DNA of 64,000 nt, taken from Streptacidiphilus sp. ASG 303. GTDB lineage: Bacteria > Actinomycetota > Actinomycetes > Streptomycetales > Streptomycetaceae. How positions within the stretch are numbered: the first letter of the stretch is position 1; each line of letters starts with the position of its first letter. The notes under the pieces were generated by a model, which saw nothing but the letters and a program-made list of their open reading frames with translations, was not told where the DNA came from and did not search any database. The stretch lies in NCBI RefSeq assembly GCF_020991365.1, contig NZ_JAJLRA010000016.1, forward strand, positions 1-64,000, read 5' to 3'. Of the stretch, positions 10,407 through 17,273 are shown one piece after another. The position numbers and the translations under genes are program-made.

Positions 10407-11318
10407 ATGCACGCAGATCAGACACCCGCGGGCCGCGCGGCGCCCGGGGGCCGCGGGGGCGGCCGGACGGCGGTCCTCGGATCGCCGATCGGCCGCCCCC
10501 TGTCCCTCACGCTGCACCGTGCCGCCTACGCGGCCATGGGACTGGACCGGAACTGCGAGGCGGTCGAGTGCGGTGAACCCGCGCTGCCCGCGCTGTTCGA
10601 CTCGCTCGGCGACGGCCGGGCCGGGCTGTGCCTGGCCGTGCCGCTGAAGCGGGCCGTCCTGCCGCTGGTCGACGAGGTGTCGGACCTGGCCCTGGACGTG
10701 GGCGGGGCGGACACGGTGGTCTTCCGGCACGGCCGGAGCTTCGGCGACCACGCCGGCGTGCACGGCATCACCACCGCCCTCCACCAGGCCGGCCTCGGGG
10801 CGCCGGGATCCGCCGTGGTGCTGGGCGGCGGGGCCGCGGCCTGCTCCGCGCTGGCCGCCCTGCGGGAGCTCGGTGTCAGGGAGCCGGTCGTCGTGGTCCG
10901 GGAGCGCAGTCGCGCCGGAGAGGTCGAGGCGGCGGCCGGCCGGCTGGGCGTCTCGGTCGACCTGCACCACTTCGACGCGCTGGACCGACTGCTCCGGGGC
11001 GTCTCGGTGGTGGTCTCCACCCTGCCCGCGAACGCCGCCGACCCCCTCGCCCCGGCCGTGGCCCACTCCGGCGCCGCCGTCCTCGACGCGGTGTGCTCGG
11101 CCTGGCCGACCCGGCTCGCCAAGGCGGCGGGCTTCGCCGGCAGCACCGTGGTCGACGGCCTGTCCGTGCTGCTGCACCGGACGGTGCGGCAGGTCGAGCT
11201 GCTGACCGGCCTGACCGACGTGCCGGTCGCGGCGATGCGCAGGGCGGCCCGCGTCGAACTGGTCCGGCGGGCGGCCCGGGAGGCCGAGCCCGCCGTCTCA
11301 GGCGGAAAGCTCCTCTGA
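10407..11318 (+). CDS. Shikimate-dehydrogenase-like protein with altered active site
   Basis: A 303-residue AroE-fold oxidoreductase with a good ribosome binding site (AGAAGGAG) before ATG 10407. AroE reduces 3-dehydroshikimate with NADPH. Kept features: GSPIGRPLSLTLH at the substrate end, VPLK with the catalytic Lys (K81) and the dinucleotide loop VVLGGGAAACSALAAL. Changed: the segment that reads GDNTD in normal AroE reads GDHAG here, so the catalytic Asp is Gly (residue 117), and a substrate Ser in the HSLSP loop is Pro. It is therefore unlikely to be housekeeping AroE. It may reduce another cyclohexenone or quinate-like compound, or be inactive. It overlaps the convergent IS701-type gene by 21 bp. 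Confidence 0.8.
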   Translation: MHADQTPAGRAAPGGRGGGRTAVLGSPIGRPLSLTLHRAAYAAMGLDRNCEAVECGEPALPALFDSLGDGRAGLCLAVPLKRAVLPLVDEVSDLALDVGGADTVVFRHGRSFGDHAGVHGITTALHQAGLGAPGSAVVLGGGAAACSALAALRELGVREPVVVVRERSRAGEVEAAAGRLGVSVDLHHFDALDRLLRGVSVVVSTLPANAADPLAPAVAHSGAAVLDAVCSAWPTRLAKAAGFAGSTVVDGLSVLLHRTVRQVELLTGLTDVPVAAMRRAARVELVRRAAREAEPAVSGGKLL

Positions 11319-12509
11319 GGCGCCGAGGCGCCGGTGGCGCGCCGAGGAGAGCACCAGGATCGCGTGGGCCACGGAGCAGAGCGTCACATGGCGGTGCCAG
11401 CCCGCGTAGGAGCGCCCTTCGAAGTCCCGGATGCCCACCCGTGTGCTGACCTCCGTGAAGTCCCTGCTCACCCGCCGGGTCAACCGCCCCAGCCGGAGCA
11501 GCGCGGCCGGGGGCACGTCCGGCAGGTTGGACAGCCACAGCTCGGGCGGCCGGCCCTTCTGCATCGGCCAGCCGCCGACGAGCGTCAGCGCCCGGCGGGG
11601 CAGCGGCGGCGCTCCCGGCGTGCGCACGGTCGGCACGGCCACTCTGGTGCCGCCCACCAGGACCGATCGCGTGACCGAGTACTCCGGGTCGACCCAGGAG
11701 ACCGGCCTGGACAGCTTCTTCCCCCGCTCGGCCAACTGCTGCGCCTGGAACAGCCGCTCCCCCGGACCGGACCGACCGGGGTCGGAGCCGACCACGCGGG
11801 TCGCCCCGTCGACGCGCATGACGAACGGGACGCCCCCGCGCGTGAACTGCTCGACGAGGGCCGGCGGGTCCAGGGTGCGGGCGTCCAGGACCACGGGCCG
11901 ACGGCGCAGTCCCCAGGCCGCGTCGGCGAGTTCGGCCACCGTGTGGACGAAGCCCGCCTCCACGCTCATGGCCGCGACGCCGTCCGGGATCCGGGCCCGC
12001 CGCCGCCGCTCCTCGTCCTCCAGCCACTCGGACGGCAGGTTGAGGCCCCAGTTGACGGGCACGCTCACCTGCTCGTTGGCCAGGGAGACGCCGTAGGCCT
12101 GCTGGCTGTTGACGACCCGGCCGAGGTCGGAGCGGAAGGACTCCTCGACCCCGACGGAGTGCGCCCCGGCCTTGGGGATGGCCATGGAGTCGACCACCCA
12201 TGCCTGCGGGAGCAGCACCCGGTCCAGATGGCGGGCGAGCGCCTGCCGCACGGGCCCCCACGCCCAGGAGGAGTCGCTGATGAAGTGGTGCAGGCTCTGC
12301 TCGGCGGCGCCGTGGTCGGCCACGGCGGCCAGGGCGCGCATGGACTTGCGTCCCGGCACGGACAGTAACCCGGAGACGTACCACTCCCCCCTGGCCCGCT
12401 GGTCGCGCCGTTTGAGCGAGGCCAGCATCCGCCGGCAGAACTCGGTGACGAGGTCGTCCGCGACGTCGCCCCGTGTCTGCGCCGGGGCATCCCTCTCCAC
12501 GCCTTCCAT
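11298..12509 (-). CDS. IS701-type transposase-like protein, probably domesticated
   Basis: A 403-residue protein starting at ATG 12509 behind GAGGGAGGGG. It follows the IS701/DDE_5 pattern: WVVDSMAIPKAGAHSVGV near the first acidic residue, NWGLNLPSEWLEDEERRRRA, VVLDARTLDPPALVEQF near the second, and DFEGRSYAGWHRHVTL at the end. In active IS701 proteins the last region carries a Y-R-E-L-type motif; here it reads RDFTEVSTR, so activity is doubtful. No terminal inverted repeats were seen, and the stop codon lies inside the aroE-like gene. The gene has a TTA leucine codon at 12366-12368, a mark of bldA-dependent developmental genes, and two GBL-receptor-type palindromes in its upstream region. 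A regulatory or recruited role is more likely than mobility. Confidence 0.75.
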   Translation of the reverse strand: MEGVERDAPAQTRGDVADDLVTEFCRRMLASLKRRDQRARGEWYVSGLLSVPGRKSMRALAAVADHGAAEQSLHHFISDSSWAWGPVRQALARHLDRVLLPQAWVVDSMAIPKAGAHSVGVEESFRSDLGRVVNSQQAYGVSLANEQVSVPVNWGLNLPSEWLEDEERRRRARIPDGVAAMSVEAGFVHTVAELADAAWGLRRRPVVLDARTLDPPALVEQFTRGGVPFVMRVDGATRVVGSDPGRSGPGERLFQAQQLAERGKKLSRPVSWVDPEYSVTRSVLVGGTRVAVPTVRTPGAPPLPRRALTLVGGWPMQKGRPPELWLSNLPDVPPAALLRLGRLTRRVSRDFTEVSTRVGIRDFEGRSYAGWHRHVTLCSVAHAILVLSSARHRRLGASEELSA

Positions 12510-12592
12510 GGATCCCCTCCCTCTCCTCGGTCGCCGGCACCCCCCGCAGGCGGCAGCGTCGGAGGCCGGGTGCGGAACGTCGACGCGATCGA

Positions 12593-12621
12593 CCATACCG
12601 TACCGGACGGTTGGTTTTCTA
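12593..12621. promoter_or_regulatory. Candidate GBL-receptor operator (ARE) 1
   Basis: The core CATACCGTACCGGACGGTTG with GTTTTCTA beyond resembles the autoregulatory element bound by ArpA/ScbR-type receptors. It is 84 bp upstream of the IS701-type gene and 200 bp before the TetR gene. The match to the consensus is imperfect. Confidence 0.6.
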
Positions 12622-12672
12622 TACTGCGTCAAGTCGCTGCAGACCCCTTGGGAGCCCACCCGACGACGAGAT

Positions 12673-12696
12673 AACATACCGCTTGGTTGGTTTGTT
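12673..12696. promoter_or_regulatory. Candidate GBL-receptor operator (ARE) 2
   Basis: AACATACCGCTTGGTTGGTT plus TGTT has the classic ARE layout, with arms AACATACC and GGTTTGTT. It is the best match in the window and lies between the IS701-type gene and the divergent TetR gene, so it could control both. Confidence 0.7.
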
Positions 12697-12819
12697 AGAG
12701 TGTCGTTCACCGGCCACATGCGGGCTCCACGGTCCGACGGTGTCCGAAGCGGGATGCGGTCGGAACCGGACGGTCCCCGACCGCCGCCCACCCGGGGCCG
12801 CCGCGACGAGGGGGAAGCC

Positions 12820-13545
12820 ATGCCACGTCAGGAACGAGCCGAACGCACGCGCGAGCTGGTCGTCCGGGCCGCGGCCGTGTGCTTCGACACGACGGGCTTC
12901 GCGGCGACCAGCCTGGGCGACATCGTGGAGACGGCCAAGGTCTCGAAAGGGGCCCTGTACTTCCACTTCAGCTCCAAGGAGAAGCTGGCCGAGGCCGTCG
13001 CGGCGCAGTCGGGCGCGGACTGGCGGGGCATCGTCCGGGCGGCCAGGACGTCCGGGGGGCCGGTGCTGCAAGGGCTGATCGACATGACCCACTGCCTGGC
13101 CGACCGGTTCCGCCACGACGTCGTGTTCCGGGCGGGCCTGCAGCTCTGCGACGCCCGCCGGCCGGGCGAGGGCCCGCACCCCAGCCCGTACCCGAGCTGG
13201 GGACGGGCCGTGGCGCTCCTGCTCGCCCGGTCCGCCCGCCGGGGGGAGCTGCTGCCCGGCCTGGACCTGGAGCAGGCCGCCCGCATGCTCACCGCGACCA
13301 CGGCGGGGATCGAGATGCTCTCCCGCCAGGACCGGGAGTGGCTGGCCGCGCCGGTCGTCGCCGGGATGTGGGACGCCCTGCTGCCCGCCCTCGTGCCTGC
13401 GGGGCAGCTCGGCCGCTTCCGCCCCTCCGGGCGGACGGTGCCCCCCGCCCCGCCGCGGCCGCCGGCCGCCGGCGCCGGACCCCGGGAGGGCGGGCCCGGG
13501 GGGCCGGCGGACCCGCCCCGCCGGCCCGCGGAGCGCGCGCGTTAG
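12820..13545 (+). CDS. GBL-receptor-type TetR regulator 1
   Basis: A 241-residue TetR protein starting at ATG 12820 after GAGGGGGAAG. The N-terminal HTH reads ATSLGDIVETAKVSKGALYF HFSSKEKLAEAV, the form typical of ArpA/ScbR receptors. The ligand domain keeps SPYPSWGRAVALLLARS, whose Trp matches the ligand-pocket Trp of ArpA-type receptors. The last 45 residues are a Pro/Ala/Gly-rich tail not normal for the family. It is divergent from the IS701-type gene with two ARE-like sites between them, and convergent with a second receptor gene. Being the copy away from afsA, it might be the pseudo-receptor of the pair. It should repress until a butyrolactone or an end product binds. Confidence 0.85.
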   Translation: MPRQERAERTRELVVRAAAVCFDTTGFAATSLGDIVETAKVSKGALYFHFSSKEKLAEAVAAQSGADWRGIVRAARTSGGPVLQGLIDMTHCLADRFRHDVVFRAGLQLCDARRPGEGPHPSPYPSWGRAVALLLARSARRGELLPGLDLEQAARMLTATTAGIEMLSRQDREWLAAPVVAGMWDALLPALVPAGQLGRFRPSGRTVPPAPPRPPAAGAGPREGGPGGPADPPRRPAERAR

Positions 13546-13692
13546 GCGGACCGGCCCGGAGCGCCGTCCGCCCGGCCGGCCGGCGGGTGGTCGCGCCGGC
13601 GGGGCAGGGCCGCGACGAGGCCGGTCCTCCGCCCCGCGGCCGACCGCACCCGCGCGCTCCGGCCCCTGCCCCAAGGGACGGCCGCACAGGGC

Positions 13693-14328
13693 CTAGTCGG
13701 TGCCGGACTGCCGCAGTCGCGCACCCCGGTCGGGGCCGGTGTCCAGCCGGGCCAGCGCGGCCGGGACGGCGACGGACGGCAAGAGGTGCTTCCACATCGC
13801 CGACACCCGCTTCTCCAGGTCCATCAGCCCCGAGCTGACCTGGGAGAAGGCCTGGATCCCGGTGAAGGACCCGACGATCAGCTCCGCCGTCTCGCGGCAG
13901 TCGACGTGCGGCAGCACCTCGCCGTCGCGCTTGGCCTGCTCCAGCAGCTCCTCGCACACCTTGGCCCAGGCCAGGAAGGGGCTGTGCGCCGCGAAGTCGA
14001 CGGAGCCGCGCTCCATCGCCAGGCGGCTCCCGGCGCGCAGCGTCGCGTCGTTCGGCAGCGCGTGGGCGACGGCCATGGCGAGGTCCACCACCTCCTGCAG
14101 CTTGGACGCCTGGGACGGCACGTGCAGGTGCAGCGTCTGCTCCTCCAGGACCCCGCGCGCCAGGTCCTCCTTGGACGGGAAGTGGAAGTACAGGGCGCCC
14201 TTGGTCACCGAGACCCGGGACAGGATCTCCTTGATCGACGCCGCGTCGTAGCCCATCTCGTCGAAGACCATCGCCGCGCCCTGCAGGATGAGCCGCCTCG
14301 TCTCCAGTGCCCGCGCCTGCTGTGCCAT
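13693..14328 (-). CDS. GBL-receptor-type TetR regulator 2 (ScbR/ArpA-like)
   Basis: A 211-residue TetR protein, the usual size of butyrolactone receptors. The start at ATG 14328 has GGGAGAA upstream. The HTH is AASIKEILSRVSVTKGALYF, and the ligand domain has HSPFLAWAKVCEELLEQA with the conserved Trp and VGSFTGIQAFSQVSSG. It is divergent from the afsA homologue, the classic receptor/synthase pairing (arpA-afsA, scbR-scbA), with ARE-like palindromes in the 166-bp gap. It therefore most likely is the true receptor for the GBL made here, repressing itself and afsA. Confidence 0.88.
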   Translation of the reverse strand: MAQQARALETRRLILQGAAMVFDEMGYDAASIKEILSRVSVTKGALYFHFPSKEDLARGVLEEQTLHLHVPSQASKLQEVVDLAMAVAHALPNDATLRAGSRLAMERGSVDFAAHSPFLAWAKVCEELLEQAKRDGEVLPHVDCRETAELIVGSFTGIQAFSQVSSGLMDLEKRVSAMWKHLLPSVAVPAALARLDTGPDRGARLRQSGTD

Positions 14329-14385
14329 GCGGTTTCTCCCGTTGCTGTGGTCGCGCCGTCGCTGCCCGGGCGATGGCCGGGACGG

Positions 14386-14452
14386 TTGGTACGACAACGT
14401 ATCAAGTCACCAGGGCCGACCTGTATAAAACATACCGGCCGACCTGTATTGT
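14386..14452. promoter_or_regulatory. ARE-type operators in the receptor-afsA promoter region
   Basis: AACATACCGGCCGACCTGTA followed by TTGT (14429-14452) is an ARE-like palindrome. The 13-mer GGCCGACCTGTAT occurs twice, at 14414-14426 and 14437-14449, 23 bp apart (about two helical turns). TTGGTACGACAACGTATCAA at 14386-14405 is a further dyad near the receptor start. The layout suggests cooperative binding of receptor dimers over both promoters. Confidence 0.65.
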
Positions 14453-14494
14453 AGCGGCCAGCCGACAGGGGTTCGAATCTCCTTTGGGGGGGAC

Positions 14495-15499
14495 ATGTCC
14501 ACACCCTTGCTCTCGATCGACGTGGAACCGGACGCTCCGCTCTCCGCGTTCCCGCAGCTCCACGGCTCCTCCGCGAACGTCTTCATCCCGTCACAGCGGC
14601 AGCACAGGCGGTTCACCACCACGGTGCCCAAGGAGTACGTCCACCGCGCCTCCGTGGCCGAGGTCCTGCTGACCGACTGGCTGCGCCTGGACGACTCCCG
14701 CTTCATCGCCTCCGCCCAGTGGCCGCGTGCGCACAGCTACTTCACGTCCCCGTGCGGGCTGTACTACGACTCGACGCTGGTCGCGGAGACCATCCGCCAG
14801 GTCGGCACCCTGGTCTCGCACGCCGAGTACGGCGTCCCGCTGAACAGCCACTTCATCCTGAACAGCCTCCAGTACCGGTGCGAACCGGCGCAGCTGGAGG
14901 TCCTCGGGGCTCCGGCCGAGCTGTCGCTGTCCGTCACCTGCTCGAAGCTCCGCCGTACGGGCGGCCAGGTGGCCGGGGTGGAGGTCGGCATCGACATCCT
15001 GCGCGACGGCCGGCCGATGGGCTCGGGCCTGGCGAAGGCCACCATGCTCCGGCCGGAGGTCTACCGCCGGATCCGCGGCGGGCGGCTGGCGCCGGGGCCG
15101 GGCACCGGGATGCCGCTGGCCGAGCCGGTCGAGCCCGCGCTGGTCGACCGCCGGTACGCCCCGGACGTCGTGCTCTCCCCCGGCGACGGCCCGCGCCGCT
15201 GGCTGCTCCGGGCCGACCGGCGCCACCCCGTGCTCTTCGAGCACCCGGGCGACCACATCCCCGGGATGGTGCTGCTGGAGGCCGCCCGGCAGGTCACGCG
15301 CCTCCTCGCCCCCGGCAGCACGGCGGTCGCGGCCGAGAGCTCCTTCGAGCGGTACGTGGAGTTCGACGCCCCCTGCCTGATCGAGGCGGAGGAGCACGAC
15401 TCGCCCGATCCGGCGGTCAGGACCGTGTCCGTGCGGGCCGAGCAGGACGGCCGGACCGCGTTCACCACCACCATCACCCTCGCGGTCCCCACCGCGTAG
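14495..15499 (+). CDS. AfsA-type gamma-butyrolactone synthase
   Basis: A 334-residue AfsA/ScbA homologue. AfsA condenses a beta-ketoacyl-ACP with dihydroxyacetone phosphate, the first committed step to a butyrolactone or butenolide signal. It has two hotdog (A-factor repeat) halves: VHRASVAEVLLTDW in the first and HPGDHIPGMVLLEAARQVTR in the second, both with the conserved E/D and R positions. The start is ATG 14495 after GGGGGGG. It is divergent from the receptor gene, and its promoter is overlapped by ARE-like sites, so it should be auto-controlled by its own product. The chain length cannot be read from sequence. Confidence 0.9.
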   Translation: MSTPLLSIDVEPDAPLSAFPQLHGSSANVFIPSQRQHRRFTTTVPKEYVHRASVAEVLLTDWLRLDDSRFIASAQWPRAHSYFTSPCGLYYDSTLVAETIRQVGTLVSHAEYGVPLNSHFILNSLQYRCEPAQLEVLGAPAELSLSVTCSKLRRTGGQVAGVEVGIDILRDGRPMGSGLAKATMLRPEVYRRIRGGRLAPGPGTGMPLAEPVEPALVDRRYAPDVVLSPGDGPRRWLLRADRRHPVLFEHPGDHIPGMVLLEAARQVTRLLAPGSTAVAAESSFERYVEFDAPCLIEAEEHDSPDPAVRTVSVRAEQDGRTAFTTTITLAVPTA

Positions 15500-15545
15500 G
15501 CCGCGCCGCGCGGGCGGGGGGCCGGGCAGGGGGGCCGGGCCCGCA

Positions 15546-15649
15546 GGGCACGGCGGACGGGCACGGCGGACGGGCACGGCGGACGGGCACGGCGGACGGG
15601 CACGGCGGACGGGCACGGCGGACGGGCACGGCGGACGGGCACGGCGGAC
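15546..15649. repeat. Eight tandem copies of a 13-bp unit
   Basis: Exact tandem repeat of GGGCACGGCGGAC, eight copies, directly after the afsA stop codon region. The last copy feeds into the left arm of the hairpin that follows. Non-coding; copy number probably varies between strains by slippage. Confidence 0.9.
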
Positions 15650-15681
15650 GGGGTCCCGCAGGAGCGGGACCCCGTCCGCCG
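15642..15681. terminator. Strong hairpin between convergent afsA and SDR genes
   Basis: An 18-bp perfect GC-rich stem (left arm 15642-15659, right arm 15664-15681) with the loop AGGA. No U tract follows on either strand, as is common in Streptomyces. It lies between the stop codons of two convergent genes and should work in both directions. Confidence 0.8.
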
Positions 15682-15686
15682 TCCGG

Positions 15687-16460
15687 TCACAGGATCGTGA
15701 ACCCGCCGTCCACCGGCAGGACCACACCGGTGGCGAACGAGGCGCGGTCGCTGCAGAGCCAGGCGGCCGCCTCGGCGATCTCCTCGGGCTCGGCCGTCCG
15801 CGCCTGCGGGGTGAGCTGGTGGAGCATCGGCTCCACGGCGGGGTCGGCCCGGAACCACTCGGTCACCATCTCGCTGCGCGTCGTCCCCGGGGCCACCGCG
15901 TTGACCCGGATCCCCTGGGCGGCGTACTCCGCCGCCGCCGCCCGCGTCAGGCCGACGACCGCGTGCTTGGAGGTGACGTAGGGCGCCGCGACCGGCGTCG
16001 CCACCAGGCCGCCCACGCTGGTGGTGTTGACGATGGAGCCGCCGCCCGTCTCCAGCATCGCGGTGATCTCGTGGCGCAGGCAGTTCCAGACGCCGCGGAC
16101 GTTCGTGTCCATGATCTGGTCGTAGACCTGGTCGTCCATCAGGTGGAGGGGCGTCCGCTCCGCGCCGTACCCGGCGTTGTTGAAGGCCGCGTCCAGCCGC
16201 CCGAAGTGCTCGACCGCGGCCCGCACCGCCTCCGCGACCTCGCCGCTGCGCGCCACGTCGGCGACCGCGTACCGGGCCTTGTGGCCGTCGGCCTGCAGCT
16301 CGTCGACCAGGTCGGCCAGCTGCCTCTCCCGCCGGGCGACGAGCAGCACGGAAGCGCCTTCGCGTGCGAAGACCCGTGCGGCTGCGGCGCCGATCCCGCT
16401 GCTCGCACCCGTTATGAGGGCCACCTTGCCGGCAAGGAGCCCACTCCCATGTGGTGTCAT
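15687..16460 (-). CDS. SDR oxidoreductase, likely GBL-type ketoreductase
   Basis: A 257-residue classical short-chain dehydrogenase starting at ATG 16460. The cofactor loop is TGASSGIG, followed by NNAG and the catalytic YVTSK, all intact, and the protein ends in PVDGGF. SDRs next to afsA (BarS2, ScbC and JadW2 types) reduce a keto group or the butenolide during GBL maturation, which is the likely role here. There is no clear Shine-Dalgarno; TATGAAT lies near the -10 distance, so a leaderless transcript is possible. It follows the HAD gene by 80 bp on the same strand and so may also be read from the 3-hydroxyanthranilate operon upstream. Confidence 0.8.
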   Translation of the reverse strand: MTPHGSGLLAGKVALITGASSGIGAAAARVFAREGASVLLVARRERQLADLVDELQADGHKARYAVADVARSGEVAEAVRAAVEHFGRLDAAFNNAGYGAERTPLHLMDDQVYDQIMDTNVRGVWNCLRHEITAMLETGGGSIVNTTSVGGLVATPVAAPYVTSKHAVVGLTRAAAAEYAAQGIRVNAVAPGTTRSEMVTEWFRADPAVEPMLHQLTPQARTAEPEEIAEAAAWLCSDRASFATGVVLPVDGGFTIL

Positions 16461-16540
16461 GCTGGATTCATAGCGCAAACCGGCGGCCCGCGAACGGGAA
16501 TCCGCCGGTCCGTGTGCGCACGGCGCAGGGGGTCCGGCCG

Positions 16541-17242
16541 TCAGCCGCGCCAGCAGGTCCCGGCCTCGGCCTCGGCGTCCAGGGTCCGCAGCAGGTCCTC
16601 CCCGATCCCGGCCGGCGACCGCACCAGGTGCCGCACGCCCGCCTCGCGCATCGCCTCGCGCTGGAAGCCGTGCTCGAAGTCGCTGGGGTTCCCGATGAAG
16701 GGCACCCCGAGTCCGCGGGCGGTCTCGGCGACCCGCGCCACGTCGTCGATGACGAGCACCTGGTCGGGCCGGAGCCCGAACGTCTCCGTGACGATCTCGC
16801 GGATCCCGGGGCGGTAGGCGTCGGTGCACACGTACCCGGGGTCGTCGAAGAGGCCGGCGTGCCCGCCCAGGGCGCTGTCGAAGTGGGAGCGGTCGAGGCC
16901 GCCGTAGCAGACCGTGCGCAGTCCCACCGAGCGGAGCAGCCCGGCCAGGGCGACCGCTCCGTCGAGGATCCGCACCGGGTGGCGCTCGAGGTACTCGGCC
17001 CTCTCGCGGAAGTAGACCTCCCGGACCTTCTCCGGCGGCCAGTCGACGCCCGCCGCCTCGGCGATCACCTGCGCGGCCTCGGCCTGCCGCTGCGAGAAGA
17101 TCCGCCGTTCCAGCTCCGCCGTGTAGACGCCGCCCCGGCTGACGATGAAGTGGTGGATCACCGGACTGAAGGTGTCGTTCAGCATCACACCGTCGATGTT
17201 CACCGCAGCCGCACGCAGATGCCGGAGCCGTCCGCCCGTCAT
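16541..17242 (-). CDS. HAD-like protein with Asn in place of the nucleophile Asp
   Basis: A 233-residue haloacid-dehalogenase-fold protein; start ATG 17242 after GGGGGAGAGGG. HAD phosphatases use a DxD motif; here motif I is VNIDGVMLND, with Asn15 where the nucleophilic Asp should be and Asp17 kept. Motif III/IV (DQVLVIDDVARVAETARGLG) is normal. GBL synthesis needs removal of a phosphate after the AfsA step, so a HAD protein beside afsA and the SDR is a natural candidate phosphatase, but the Asn argues against normal catalysis. I recall similar sequences with this Asn near other afsA genes, unverified. It follows the phzE-like gene by 31 bp. Confidence 0.75.
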   Translation of the reverse strand: MTGGRLRHLRAAAVNIDGVMLNDTFSPVIHHFIVSRGGVYTAELERRIFSQRQAEAAQVIAEAAGVDWPPEKVREVYFRERAEYLERHPVRILDGAVALAGLLRSVGLRTVCYGGLDRSHFDSALGGHAGLFDDPGYVCTDAYRPGIREIVTETFGLRPDQVLVIDDVARVAETARGLGVPFIGNPSDFEHGFQREAMREAGVRHLVRSPAGIGEDLLRTLDAEAEAGTCWRG

Positions 17243-17273
17243 GCCCTCTCCCCCTTCGATCGGCGCGGTCATC

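Noticed and set aside
14495-15499. AfsA as a fatty-acid hotdog dehydratase
   Set aside because: Two A-factor-type repeats, the length, and the divergent receptor gene with ARE-like sites favour a butyrolactone synthase.
15546-15649. CRISPR array
   Set aside because: The 13-bp units are directly adjacent without spacers, and no cas genes exist. The same holds for the 10-bp and 42-bp arrays.
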